The translations under genes were made by a program, and so were the position numbers. The notes under the pieces were generated by a model. The model was not told the origin of the DNA. It was given only the letters and a program-made list of their open reading frames with translations, and ran no database searches. This document shows, one piece after another, positions 7,754 to 15,434 of a stretch of DNA of 48,077 bases. This DNA is from CAYRWM01 sp964428055 (GTDB lineage Bacteria; Bacillota; Clostridia; Christensenellales; Christensenellaceae), in the NCBI GenBank assembly GCA_964428055.1, contig CAYRWM010000011.1, positions 1 through 48,077 on the forward strand, read 5' to 3'. Within the stretch, counting starts at the first letter, position 1. The number at the start of each line of letters is the position of its first letter.

Positions 7754-8311
7754 CTATTTCTGATACTCTGATTCAAGGCGGCGGAGCCAATCAAGATGCT
7801 TTTTGTTGGGTTTATAGTATACCGATTCACAGTAAGTGTTCTGCATTATGAGAGCACCTACATTATATCTGCAGAAATCGTCATAGTCTTCGGGGTCGGC
7901 ATCGCCCTTAAGCCAAAGATACGCCAGTGTCCTTCCGTACTGATCCTCATCATCGAGGTCGTATTCTATATACACTTTAGTCCCGACGGGAAGGAGCTCT
8001 TTCACATATTCGGAAGCTTTTCTGCCTTCCTCCGTGTTGCGGCTCTCATCCTCAGCTACGGATTCCGGTGTGTTTATACCTATTATCCTTATCGTGATCT
8101 TCTGTCCGTCAAGCATCACCTTAACAGTGTCACCGTCAACGACTTTTGCTATGGTAGCTTCCGTAAAACCGTTGTCTGATGAAACGGAAGCCTCTTCTGC
8201 AGGCTCAACGGATATCTCCGGTTCGGGTTCCTCAAAGCAACCGGCAAAACAAACGGCGATTGACAAAACCAGTACTGCAACTATGGATAAGCGAATGATC
8301 TTTCTGATCAT
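7754..8311 (-). CDS. Thermonuclease-family (SNase-like) lipoprotein
   Basis: 185 residues. A signal peptide ends in the lipobox FAGC (Cys 25), followed by an acidic linker and a staphylococcal-nuclease OB-fold domain. Visible active-site motifs are 'VVDGDTVKV' (about 57-65), 'RIIGINTPE' (about 74-82) and 'YGRTLAYLW', which supply the Asp, Arg and Glu ligands of the calcium-dependent nuclease. It is probably anchored outside the membrane, where it would degrade extracellular DNA or RNA for nutrients; that role is inference. It follows gyrA after a 73-base gap holding a GC-rich hairpin, and the IS element lies just past its stop. Confidence 0.9.
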   Translation of the reverse strand: MIRKIIRLSIVAVLVLSIAVCFAGCFEEPEPEISVEPAEEASVSSDNGFTEATIAKVVDGDTVKVMLDGQKITIRIIGINTPESVAEDESRNTEEGRKASEYVKELLPVGTKVYIEYDLDDEDQYGRTLAYLWLKGDADPEDYDDFCRYNVGALIMQNTYCESVYYKPNKKHLDWLRRLESEYQK

Positions 8312-8332
8312 AATTCCCCTTTCAAACCGATC

Positions 8333-8354
8333 GGGGCTCCCTCTCGGAAGCCCC
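8333..8354 (-). terminator. GC-rich hairpin between gyrA and the nuclease gene
   Basis: GGGGCT (8333-8338) pairs with AGCCCC (8349-8354). No clear T-run follows on the minus strand, so it may be an attenuator or RNA-stability element rather than a full terminator. Confidence 0.35.
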
Positions 8355-8384
8355 TCTATCGTACTCCTTCTTTTATATAAACCG

Positions 8385-10838
8385 TCAGGCTTCTTCGGGC
8401 GCGGGTTCTTCCTCCTCGTCCGTCTCCGCCAGTTTTTCTATTGAAATGACCCTGGTGTCGTCACCGCCCAGCCTCATGAGTCTTACGCCCTGAGTATCTC
8501 TGCCGAGTCTCGATATCTCATCCGATGACATCCTTATTATTATACCTGCGTCATTGATGATCATGATGTCTTCGCTGCCGTCTACCATGAGCATACCTGC
8601 AAGGCATCCGGTTTTTTCAGTCATCTTTATCGTTCTCACACCCTGACCGCCTCTGGCCTGCACTCTGTATTCCTTGGCCGGCGTTCTCTTGCCGTACGCG
8701 TTTTCGGATATAACGAGAACATCCTTATCATAATCGAGTACTTCTGCCGCGATAACATAATCGCCCTCCTTGAGCAGTATGCCTCTCACGCCCGTGGAGG
8801 TCCTGCCTATGGCTCTGGCGTCTTCTTCGCTGAACACTATGCACTTGCCGTTGTGAGAGCAGATCATAATGTCATCGTTACCAGTTGTCTTGAACACGGA
8901 TACGAGTTCGTCGTCTTCTCTTAAGTTGATCGCTCTCAGACCCGTCTGTCTTATGTTGGCGTATTCTGCCATGGACGTTTTCTTTATAACGCCCATCTTT
9001 GTTACGCAGACCAGGTTTGCTTCCGGATCGAACTTATCCGACGGCAGCACGGCCGTGACCTTTTCTTCGGGATCCAGATTGAGAAGGTTGACTATTGCAG
9101 TACCCTTAGCCTGCTTTGAGGCTTCCGGTATCTGGAAGCATTTCTTCATATATACCTTGCCCATGTTGGTGAAGTACAGGAGCATATTGTGAGTTGACGT
9201 GACGAACAGACGTTCGACAAAGTCCTCTTCCCTTGTGGAAAGGCCGGTGACTCCGCGTCCGCCTCTCCTCTGCGTCCTGTAGCTCTCCGCGGACACTCTC
9301 TTGATATATCCGAAGTGAGTCATGGTAACGACCATGTCCTCTTCTTCTATCAGGTCCTCATCAAGAAGTTCGTCCTCATCAAAGGTTATCTCTGTCTTTC
9401 TCGCATCGGAATACTTTTCCTTTATCTTAAGAAGGTCTTCCTTGATGATATCGTCTATTCTCTTCGGGGTAGCGAGTATATCCTTAAGATCGTTTATAAG
9501 TTTGACAAGATCCTCATAATCGTTCTCGAGCTTCTCTCTTTCAAGACCGGTCAGTCTCTGCAGTCTCATGTCGAGAATCGCCTGTGCCTGTACCTCGGTC
9601 AGTCCGAATCTGTCGCACAGTCCCTGTCTCGCTTCGTTCGCGTCTGCTGACTTTTTAATGAGATCGACAACGGCGTCTATGTTGGCCAGCGCTATTAGCA
9701 GTCCCTTTAATATATGGGCTCTCTTTTCGGCTTTTTCCAGCTCAAAGGCCGTCCTTCTCCTTATTACATCGCGCTGATGATCGACATAGTGATGAATTAT
9801 CTGCTTTAATGACAGTATCTTCGGCTCACCATCGACGAGTGCGAGCATTATTACGCCGAATGTATCCTGAAGCTGTGTATGCTTATAAAGCCTGTTGAGC
9901 GTAACAGAAGAATTGGTGCCCCGTTTAAGTTCTATCACTATCCTCATGCCGGATTTATCAGACTCGTCTCTTAAATCCGCTATGCCCTCGAGTCTCTTCT
10001 CGTGGACAAGATCTGCTATCTTCTCTATTAGCTGGGCTTTGTTGACCTGATAGGGGATCTCTGTCACGATGATCCTCTCCCTGTTTTCGGACATGGGCTC
10101 TATCTCGGCCTTTGCACGCACTCTGATCTTGCCTCTTCCAGTGGTGTACGCGTTCTTAATGCCAATTTTCCCGCAGATTATGCCGCCCGTCGGGAAATCC
10201 GGCCCGGGAAGGTACTGCATGAGATCTATAGAATCCAGTTCGGGGTCGTCTATAAGAGCAATCGTCGCGTCCACGACCTCCCCGAGATTATGAGGAGGTA
10301 TGTTCGTTGCCATGCCGACGGCTATACCACCCGTTCCGTTGACGAGCAGGTTCGGATATCTTGCCGGCAGGACCTCAGGCTCCTCTTTGGACTCGTCGTA
10401 GTTCGGCTTGAAAGACACGGTATCCTTGTCGATATCGCGGAGCATCTCCATCGCTATCTTTGACAGCCTTGCCTCGGTATAACGCATAGCCGCGGCGCTG
10501 TCGCCGTCGACAGAACCGAAGTTTCCGTGTCCGTCAACAAGAGGCATGCGCATATTGAACGGCTGAGCCATACGTACCATAGCATCGTAAACGGAGGAAT
10601 CTCCGTGCGGATGGTATTTACCCAGAACGTCGCCGACTACCGTTGCGCTCTTTCTGTACGGTTTTTCAGGATAGAGGTTAAGTTCGTTCATTGAATAGAG
10701 TATCCTTCTGTGGACCGGCTTCATGCCGTCCCTCACATCAGGCAGCGCTCTGTTTATGATTACCGCCATCGAATACGCTATGAACGACGTTTTCATCTCA
10801 TGATTGATATCTATCGGCAATATCTTGCTGTTATCCAT
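8385..10838 (-). CDS. gyrA: DNA gyrase subunit A
   Basis: 817 residues, normal length. It contains the winged-helix/tower breakage-reunion region with catalytic Tyr 120 in 'AAMRYTEARL'. The quinolone-determining segment 'HPHGDSSVYDAMVRMAQPF' keeps the Ser and Asp at the positions usual in susceptible strains. The GyrA box 'QRRGGRG' and six-bladed C-terminal beta-pinwheel mark it as gyrase rather than ParC, and the tail is acidic (DEEEEPAPEEA). With GyrB it forms the A2B2 enzyme that introduces negative supercoils. It lies 40 bases after gyrB with GAGGT before its ATG, so the two form an operon. Confidence 0.97.
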   Translation of the reverse strand: MDNSKILPIDINHEMKTSFIAYSMAVIINRALPDVRDGMKPVHRRILYSMNELNLYPEKPYRKSATVVGDVLGKYHPHGDSSVYDAMVRMAQPFNMRMPLVDGHGNFGSVDGDSAAAMRYTEARLSKIAMEMLRDIDKDTVSFKPNYDESKEEPEVLPARYPNLLVNGTGGIAVGMATNIPPHNLGEVVDATIALIDDPELDSIDLMQYLPGPDFPTGGIICGKIGIKNAYTTGRGKIRVRAKAEIEPMSENRERIIVTEIPYQVNKAQLIEKIADLVHEKRLEGIADLRDESDKSGMRIVIELKRGTNSSVTLNRLYKHTQLQDTFGVIMLALVDGEPKILSLKQIIHHYVDHQRDVIRRRTAFELEKAEKRAHILKGLLIALANIDAVVDLIKKSADANEARQGLCDRFGLTEVQAQAILDMRLQRLTGLEREKLENDYEDLVKLINDLKDILATPKRIDDIIKEDLLKIKEKYSDARKTEITFDEDELLDEDLIEEEDMVVTMTHFGYIKRVSAESYRTQRRGGRGVTGLSTREEDFVERLFVTSTHNMLLYFTNMGKVYMKKCFQIPEASKQAKGTAIVNLLNLDPEEKVTAVLPSDKFDPEANLVCVTKMGVIKKTSMAEYANIRQTGLRAINLREDDELVSVFKTTGNDDIMICSHNGKCIVFSEEDARAIGRTSTGVRGILLKEGDYVIAAEVLDYDKDVLVISENAYGKRTPAKEYRVQARGGQGVRTIKMTEKTGCLAGMLMVDGSEDIMIINDAGIIIRMSSDEISRLGRDTQGVRLMRLGGDDTRVISIEKLAETDEEEEPAPEEA

Positions 10839-10878
10839 TTCTTACCTCTTACTTTATAGTCGCTTTGCTTTTCCTTAT

Positions 10879-11937
10879 TTATATATCCAGATTCGCCACG
10901 AGTTTCGCGTTCTGTTCAATAAACTCTCTCCTGGGTTCCACGGCTTCGCCCATCAGCGTGGAGAAAACCTCCTCCGCGTCCATGGCATCTTTTATGTCGA
11001 CCTTGAGAAGAGTCCTCGTATCGGGATCCATCGTCGTTTCATACAACTGCTCGGGGTCCATCTCGCCGAGACCTTTGTATCTCTGCACTGTGATGCCCTC
11101 GGAGCCTATATCTTCGATATACTTGTCTTTTTCCTCATCGGAATAGCAGTACTTCTCACTCTTACCTTTGGCTATCTTATAGAGCGGCGGCTGTGCGATA
11201 TACACAAATCCGTTCTCAATAAGAGGCCTTAAGTATCTGTAGAAGAAAGTGAGCATCAGTATCCTTATATGCGCACCGTCAACATCGGCATCCGTCATGC
11301 AAATGATTTTGTGATATCTGAGCTTCTGAAGGTCGAAATCATCTCCGAATCCGGCACCGAATGCCGTTATCATCGCTTTTATCTCGTTGTTGGCAAGAGC
11401 TCTGTCGGGTCTTGTCTTCTCAACGTTCAGTATCTTGCCGCGGAGCGGAAGTATAGCCTGGAACCTTCTGTCCCTGCCCTGCTTGGCGCTGCCGCCTGCC
11501 GAATCACCCTCGACAATGAAGATCTCGCACAGCGATGCATCCTTTTCAGAGCAGTCAGCGAGCTTGCCGGGGAGTGTTGAAGACTCAAGAGCCGTCTTTC
11601 TTCTTGTCATCTCTCTTGCCTTCTTGGCGGCTTCCCTTGCTCTCTTCGCCGTCAGGGCCTTGTCCATTATGACTCTGCCTACTGCGGGATTCTCTTCAAG
11701 GAACGTTTCGAGCCCGTCTGTAACCGTCTTGTTGGTGAGAGATCTCATATCCGCGTTTCCGAGCTTTGTCTTTGTCTGTCCCTCGAACTGCGGATTGGTC
11801 AGCTTAACTGATATGACCGCCGCGAGGCCTTCTCTCACGTCGTCGCCGGAAAGACTTATGTTCTCAGCCTGTTTTCCGCCGTATTTCAGGATATAGTTTT
11901 TAATGACCTTGGTCAGGGCATCCCTGAACCCATCCAT
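10879..11937 (-). CDS. gyrB: DNA gyrase subunit B, C-terminal part (after an in-frame stop)
   Basis: This is the second part of a single gyrB reading frame that would run from 12816 to 10879 (645 residues) but for a TAA at 12010-12012. The first internal ATG after the stop is at 11935-11937. This part holds the rest of the transducer domain ('SGDDVREGL', 'FEGQTKTKLGN'), the TOPRIM domain with 'EGDSAGGSAKQGRDR' and the metal-binding 'DADVDGAHIR', and the GyrA-binding tail with 'QRYKGLGEM' and 'EPRREFIEQNAK'. Residues between the TAA and this ATG (HGGYSQDNIFSFANNI...) still match GyrB, so sequence is conserved across the stop. No strong ribosome site precedes the internal ATG. Without readthrough or a sequence correction, this piece lacks the ATPase. 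Confidence 0.9.
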   Translation of the reverse strand: MDGFRDALTKVIKNYILKYGGKQAENISLSGDDVREGLAAVISVKLTNPQFEGQTKTKLGNADMRSLTNKTVTDGLETFLEENPAVGRVIMDKALTAKRAREAAKKAREMTRRKTALESSTLPGKLADCSEKDASLCEIFIVEGDSAGGSAKQGRDRRFQAILPLRGKILNVEKTRPDRALANNEIKAMITAFGAGFGDDFDLQKLRYHKIICMTDADVDGAHIRILMLTFFYRYLRPLIENGFVYIAQPPLYKIAKGKSEKYCYSDEEKDKYIEDIGSEGITVQRYKGLGEMDPEQLYETTMDPDTRTLLKVDIKDAMDAEEVFSTLMGEAVEPRREFIEQNAKLVANLDI

Positions 11938-12009
11938 ATGGGTTCCGCCTTCATGTGTTGCTATATTGTTCGCAAAGGAAAAGATATTATCCTGTGAGTA
12001 GCCGCCATG

Positions 12010-12816
12010 TTACTGCCTTGCAGCGTCAACAACCGATGTCCCGTCTTCGCCCGTTGCTACTATATATATAGGATCGGGGAACAGCACTTCCTTGTTCTTG
12101 TTGATAAATCTGACGAATTCATTTATACCGCCTTCGTAGCAGTAGCGGCGGCTCTTGGGCGGATCTTCCCTTTCATCCGTTATCTCTATGTCTATGCCGG
12201 CATTAAGGAAAGCCATCTCCCTGAATCTTCTGCGCAGTGTATCAAAAGAGAATTCCGTGGAATCGAATATCTCGGGATCAGGATAGAACTGTATGGTCGT
12301 TCCGGTATCTTCCTCGGGACAGTCACCGAGCTTTTCCATCTCAGTCACCTTTTCTCCCCTTGAAAACTCCTGCCTGTATATTCCGCCGTCTCTCTTTACC
12401 GTTGCTATGAGCTTTGTCGAAAGTGCATTAACAACTGAAACGCCCACACCGTGAAGACCGCCGGACACTTTATATCCTTCGCCGTCGAACTTTCCTCCTG
12501 CATGCAGCATGGTAAGCGCGACCTCAAGAGTGGATATCCCTGCAGTCGGGTGAATACCGACCGGAATACCTCTTCCGTTGTCCCTTACTTCAACGCTGCC
12601 GTCCTTATGGATGAATACGAGGATCCTGTCGCAGAAACCGGCCATAGCTTCGTCCACCGAGTTGTCCACAACCTCATATACAAGGTGGTGCAGTCCTCTT
12701 TCATCAGTGGAACCTATATACATGCCGGGTCTTTTTCTTACCGGTTCAAGCCCTTCGAGTATCTGGATTTGACCCTCATCATATTCATTTTCAGTGTTCT
12801 GAACATGGTCAGACAT
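12010..12816 (-). CDS. gyrB: DNA gyrase subunit B, N-terminal part ending at an in-frame TAA
   Basis: 268 residues from the ATG at 12814-12816, which has AAGGAG 8 bases upstream; the frame is open further 5' but without homology. It carries the GHKL ATPase domain: 'EVVDNSVDEAMAG', 'DNGRGIPVGIHP' and 'GGLHGVGVSVVNALS', then the start of the transducer domain. The frame stops at TAA in 'VVDAARQ-stop-HGGYSQDNIFSF', where other GyrB proteins have a tyrosine (Q-Y-N-D/G-x-Y). A single-base TAT/TAC to TAA change explains it. Because gyrB is essential and the frame is conserved on both sides, a sequence error or recent mutation is likelier than a true gene split. Confidence 0.9.
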   Translation of the reverse strand: MSDHVQNTENEYDEGQIQILEGLEPVRKRPGMYIGSTDERGLHHLVYEVVDNSVDEAMAGFCDRILVFIHKDGSVEVRDNGRGIPVGIHPTAGISTLEVALTMLHAGGKFDGEGYKVSGGLHGVGVSVVNALSTKLIATVKRDGGIYRQEFSRGEKVTEMEKLGDCPEEDTGTTIQFYPDPEIFDSTEFSFDTLRRRFREMAFLNAGIDIEITDEREDPPKSRRYCYEGGINEFVRFINKNKEVLFPDPIYIVATGEDGTSVVDAARQ

Positions 12817-12891
12817 TCTATCTCTCCTTTTACCAAGTTGTTCATGTATTTGTACAACAGACAGTTGTATGCACATCTGCCACCACAATAT

Positions 12892-12919
12892 ATTGTAGCA
12901 TAAAAAAACCATTTCACAA
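12892..12919 (-). promoter_or_regulatory. Candidate gyrB promoter
   Basis: On the minus strand TTGTGA (12914-12919), a 16-base spacer and TACAAT (12892-12897). The -35 overlaps the recF terminator stem. The leader holds a small inverted repeat (ATACAACTGTCTGTTGTA). Supported only by position and motif. Confidence 0.35.
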
Positions 12920-12946
12920 CATATTTTTGGCTGTGAAAGGGTTTTT
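12904..12946 (-). terminator. Terminator after the dnaA-dnaN-recF operon
   Basis: TTTCACA (12912-12918) pairs with TGTGAAA (12932-12938); after one mismatch the stem extends through GG/CC and A/T pairs. On the minus strand it ends in seven Ts. It separates recF from gyrB, so gyrBA is its own transcription unit. Confidence 0.75.
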
Positions 12947-12984
12947 GTTCTTTTAGTGGGGGTATACCTTGAAATACCTTAAAA

Positions 12985-14055
12985 CTATTTATGGGCTAAT
13001 ATTTGCCCGTTTTTCAAGAAGTATGTTTTTTCTGCCGGGAGATTCTCCGGTGATTCCGAAGCGATCGATATAAATGTCTGATGACCCTTGCTCTTTTCCA
13101 TGACCCAGCGCTGTCTGTGGTCATCAAGGAATGAGAAAACATCATCAAGGATGAGTACGGGATACTCGTCTATCTTTTCCTCTATCAGCTCCGCCGCGGC
13201 AAATTTCAGGGCAACGGCAAGAGTCCCCGCTTCGCCCTGAGAAGCATACTCTCTCGTATCCTTGCCATTCAGATTAAATGTTATATTGGTCCTGTGCGGG
13301 CCGAACAGACTGCATCTCTCTTCTATCTCCCGCGCTCTTATCTTTTCAAGTCCGTCCCTTATATTCTCTTTAAGATCACCGTCATATATGGCATCTTCCA
13401 TTGAGTATGAGAATTTCGTATCTTTGCCCATATCTTTCAGGAGCAGATTTGCTCTATTACAGGCCTTTTCCATATATTTCTTTCTGTTGCTGTATATGAT
13501 GCCGGCAGTTTCTGTCATCTGCTCGTTATATACGTCGATGAGTTTTTCCGCATCCTTGCCCTTAAGGACTCTGTTCTTCTGGTTACATATGTTTCTGTAG
13601 TTTTTAAGGACCTCTATATATGAAGGCAACAGCCTGCATATCTCAAGATCTATGAAATTTCTTCTGTATGAAGGTGACTCCTTGACAAATTTAAGATCTT
13701 CCGGACAAAATGCAACGGCTCTTATAGCAGAAAACAGCGAATAAAGATGCTTTATATTCTGCCCGTCTATCCTTATGCTCTTCTTTTCTCCCTTTTCAAG
13801 GAGAAGCTCTATCTTATGTGTTACTTTTCTCTCAAAAGAAAGGGAAGCATATGCCCTTTGCTCATTGTTCCGGATCACAGGAGAATAATAATTCGTCCTG
13901 AAAGATTTACCGGTAGTGAGCATGTACAATGCTTCCAGTATGTTTGTCTTTCCTTCGCCGTTCTTTCCCGCAAGAATGTTAATATCTCCGGAAAAATCGC
14001 TGATCTTCAGTTTTCCGTGATTTCTGAAATTGATCAGTTCAAGTTCTTTTATCAT
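12985..14055 (-). CDS. recF: DNA repair and replication protein RecF
   Basis: 356 residues, usual length. The Walker A motif GKNGEGKT is at 30-37 and Walker B 'LILDDVFSFLDDHRQ' near the C-terminus. The SMC-like signature, normally SQGQQR, reads SQGEAG here, a change in a usually conserved ATPase motif. RecF helps load RecA at single-strand gaps. It lies 18 bases after dnaN; the small S4-domain gene often found between dnaN and recF in Firmicutes is absent. A terminator follows. Confidence 0.94.
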   Translation of the reverse strand: MIKELELINFRNHGKLKISDFSGDINILAGKNGEGKTNILEALYMLTTGKSFRTNYYSPVIRNNEQRAYASLSFERKVTHKIELLLEKGEKKSIRIDGQNIKHLYSLFSAIRAVAFCPEDLKFVKESPSYRRNFIDLEICRLLPSYIEVLKNYRNICNQKNRVLKGKDAEKLIDVYNEQMTETAGIIYSNRKKYMEKACNRANLLLKDMGKDTKFSYSMEDAIYDGDLKENIRDGLEKIRAREIEERCSLFGPHRTNITFNLNGKDTREYASQGEAGTLAVALKFAAAELIEEKIDEYPVLILDDVFSFLDDHRQRWVMEKSKGHQTFISIASESPENLPAEKTYFLKNGQILAHK

Positions 14056-14073
14056 CTATTATGTTTATTTATC

Positions 14074-15162
14074 CTATATATTGAGGGGCAACACAAGATA
14101 AAGATATCCGGGTGTTGACGTACCGGTCATAACGCTGGGAGAAAGCGGGGATGAGAAACTCATCTTTATCTCATCATCAGGCATAACCCTTAACACTTCC
14201 ATTATGTTTTTCGCATTAAAGGCAATTGAGATATCATCCCCGTTCTGAATCACGGGTATCTTTTCATCTATATTACCTATCTGTGATTCAGACGTTATCT
14301 CAAGTACGGAATTGCTTATATCCATCTTAATGATATTGTTTCTGTCTCTGGCCATTATCGCAGCTCTTTCTACAGCGCTGTAAAATGCATCCCTGTCACA
14401 GATCATATCAATAGTCTGGTTTCCGGGTATAAGATTCTTATACTCTATGTATTTTCCTTCGAGAAGACGTGTATAGATCGTTGTTCCCTTGAATTCGAAC
14501 ATCGCCATATTATCAAGACATGCAAACTTTACTGTCTCTTCAGTCTCATTTGCTATATGGAGTATCTCTCTGGCTGCTCTTGACGGCAAAGTGAAATCCA
14601 TCGTTCCGTCATATACCACATCTTCATCCCTTACAGCCATTCTGAATCCGTCCAGTGCAGCTGCTTCTAAAACATTATTCTCTATCTCAAAGTGTATTCC
14701 CGTCAGAAGCGGCTTATCCTCTGCAGTTGATACTGCAAAAAGCGTTTCATTAATGATACCTCTTAACTTCTTTTCACTGAGCTTTGCAAAACTTCCGGTA
14801 AATCTCTCCGGGAAAGAAGGGAATTCATCAGCATCCATACACATGAACTTTATATTTGAATTCATGCATATGATCTCAACTGACTCATCATTTATATTCT
14901 TGATAGTTACATCACTCTCAGGGAACTTTGATATTATGTCTATGAGATATCTTGCAGGGAGGGCAAATCTTCCCTCCTCAATGACCTGTGCTTCAAGCTC
15001 TGTCTCTATTGAAAGAGATATGTCTGTAGCCTTAAGTATTACTTTTCCGTTCTCTGTCTCAAACAGTATACTCTCAAGTACAGTCCTCTGAAGTTTTGAT
15101 GTTGCTTTAGATGCGATTGTTATCGCTCTGAGTAGATTTTCTTTTGAGGATATAAAATGCAT
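14074..15162 (-). CDS. dnaN: DNA polymerase III beta subunit (sliding clamp)
   Basis: 362 residues forming three tandem clamp domains. Typical segments are the start 'MHFISSKENLLRAI', 'FALPARYLIDIISKFP', 'FPSFPE' and a C-terminal end in 'GYLYLVLPLNI', equivalent to the usual clamp terminus. The ring encircles DNA and tethers polymerase III. AAAGGAA precedes the ATG. It follows dnaA across a 238-base AT-rich gap proposed to hold the origin. Confidence 0.96.
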   Translation of the reverse strand: MHFISSKENLLRAITIASKATSKLQRTVLESILFETENGKVILKATDISLSIETELEAQVIEEGRFALPARYLIDIISKFPESDVTIKNINDESVEIICMNSNIKFMCMDADEFPSFPERFTGSFAKLSEKKLRGIINETLFAVSTAEDKPLLTGIHFEIENNVLEAAALDGFRMAVRDEDVVYDGTMDFTLPSRAAREILHIANETEETVKFACLDNMAMFEFKGTTIYTRLLEGKYIEYKNLIPGNQTIDMICDRDAFYSAVERAAIMARDRNNIIKMDISNSVLEITSESQIGNIDEKIPVIQNGDDISIAFNAKNIMEVLRVMPDDEIKMSFSSPLSPSVMTGTSTPGYLYLVLPLNI

Positions 15163-15434
15163 GGTGTTTCCTTTCTTTTTATATAAGTATTAGCAGTAGT
15201 ATAAGTAGTAGTCCTTGTTAATTTATTGATAAACCCTTTTTTTACCTTTATATAAACAATTTTTATACACTTTCAGCAGCTAATTTAATAGGATTTCTTA
15301 TTATTATGGTATTGATTCTATGTTGACAGAATTTTATACCAATAATACTATCCTTAAATTAACATTTATGTGGAAAAAAACAGTCCATATTATTCATAAT
15401 TTACTGCTTAATTCTTTCCACAAAATCATCCACA
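15163..15434. other. Candidate oriC region between dnaA and dnaN
   Basis: The dnaA-dnaN gap and the last codons of dnaA form a very AT-rich stretch with several one-mismatch DnaA-box-like 9-mers: TTATACACT (15263-15271), TGTGGAAAA (15369-15377, reverse) and TCATCCACA (15426-15434, inside dnaA). There is no perfect TTATCCACA. A run of TAG-type trinucleotides (15190-15212) resembles a DnaA-trio unwinding element. Position between dnaA and dnaN is typical of Firmicutes origins. Confidence 0.5.
15190..15212. other. TAG-trinucleotide run resembling a DnaA-trio element
   Basis: The plus strand reads TTAGCAGTAGTATAAGTAGT, then AGT, just before dnaN. Repeated TAG trinucleotides next to DnaA boxes recruit DnaA to single strands in Bacillus subtilis. 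Here it is a sequence resemblance only. Confidence 0.35.
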
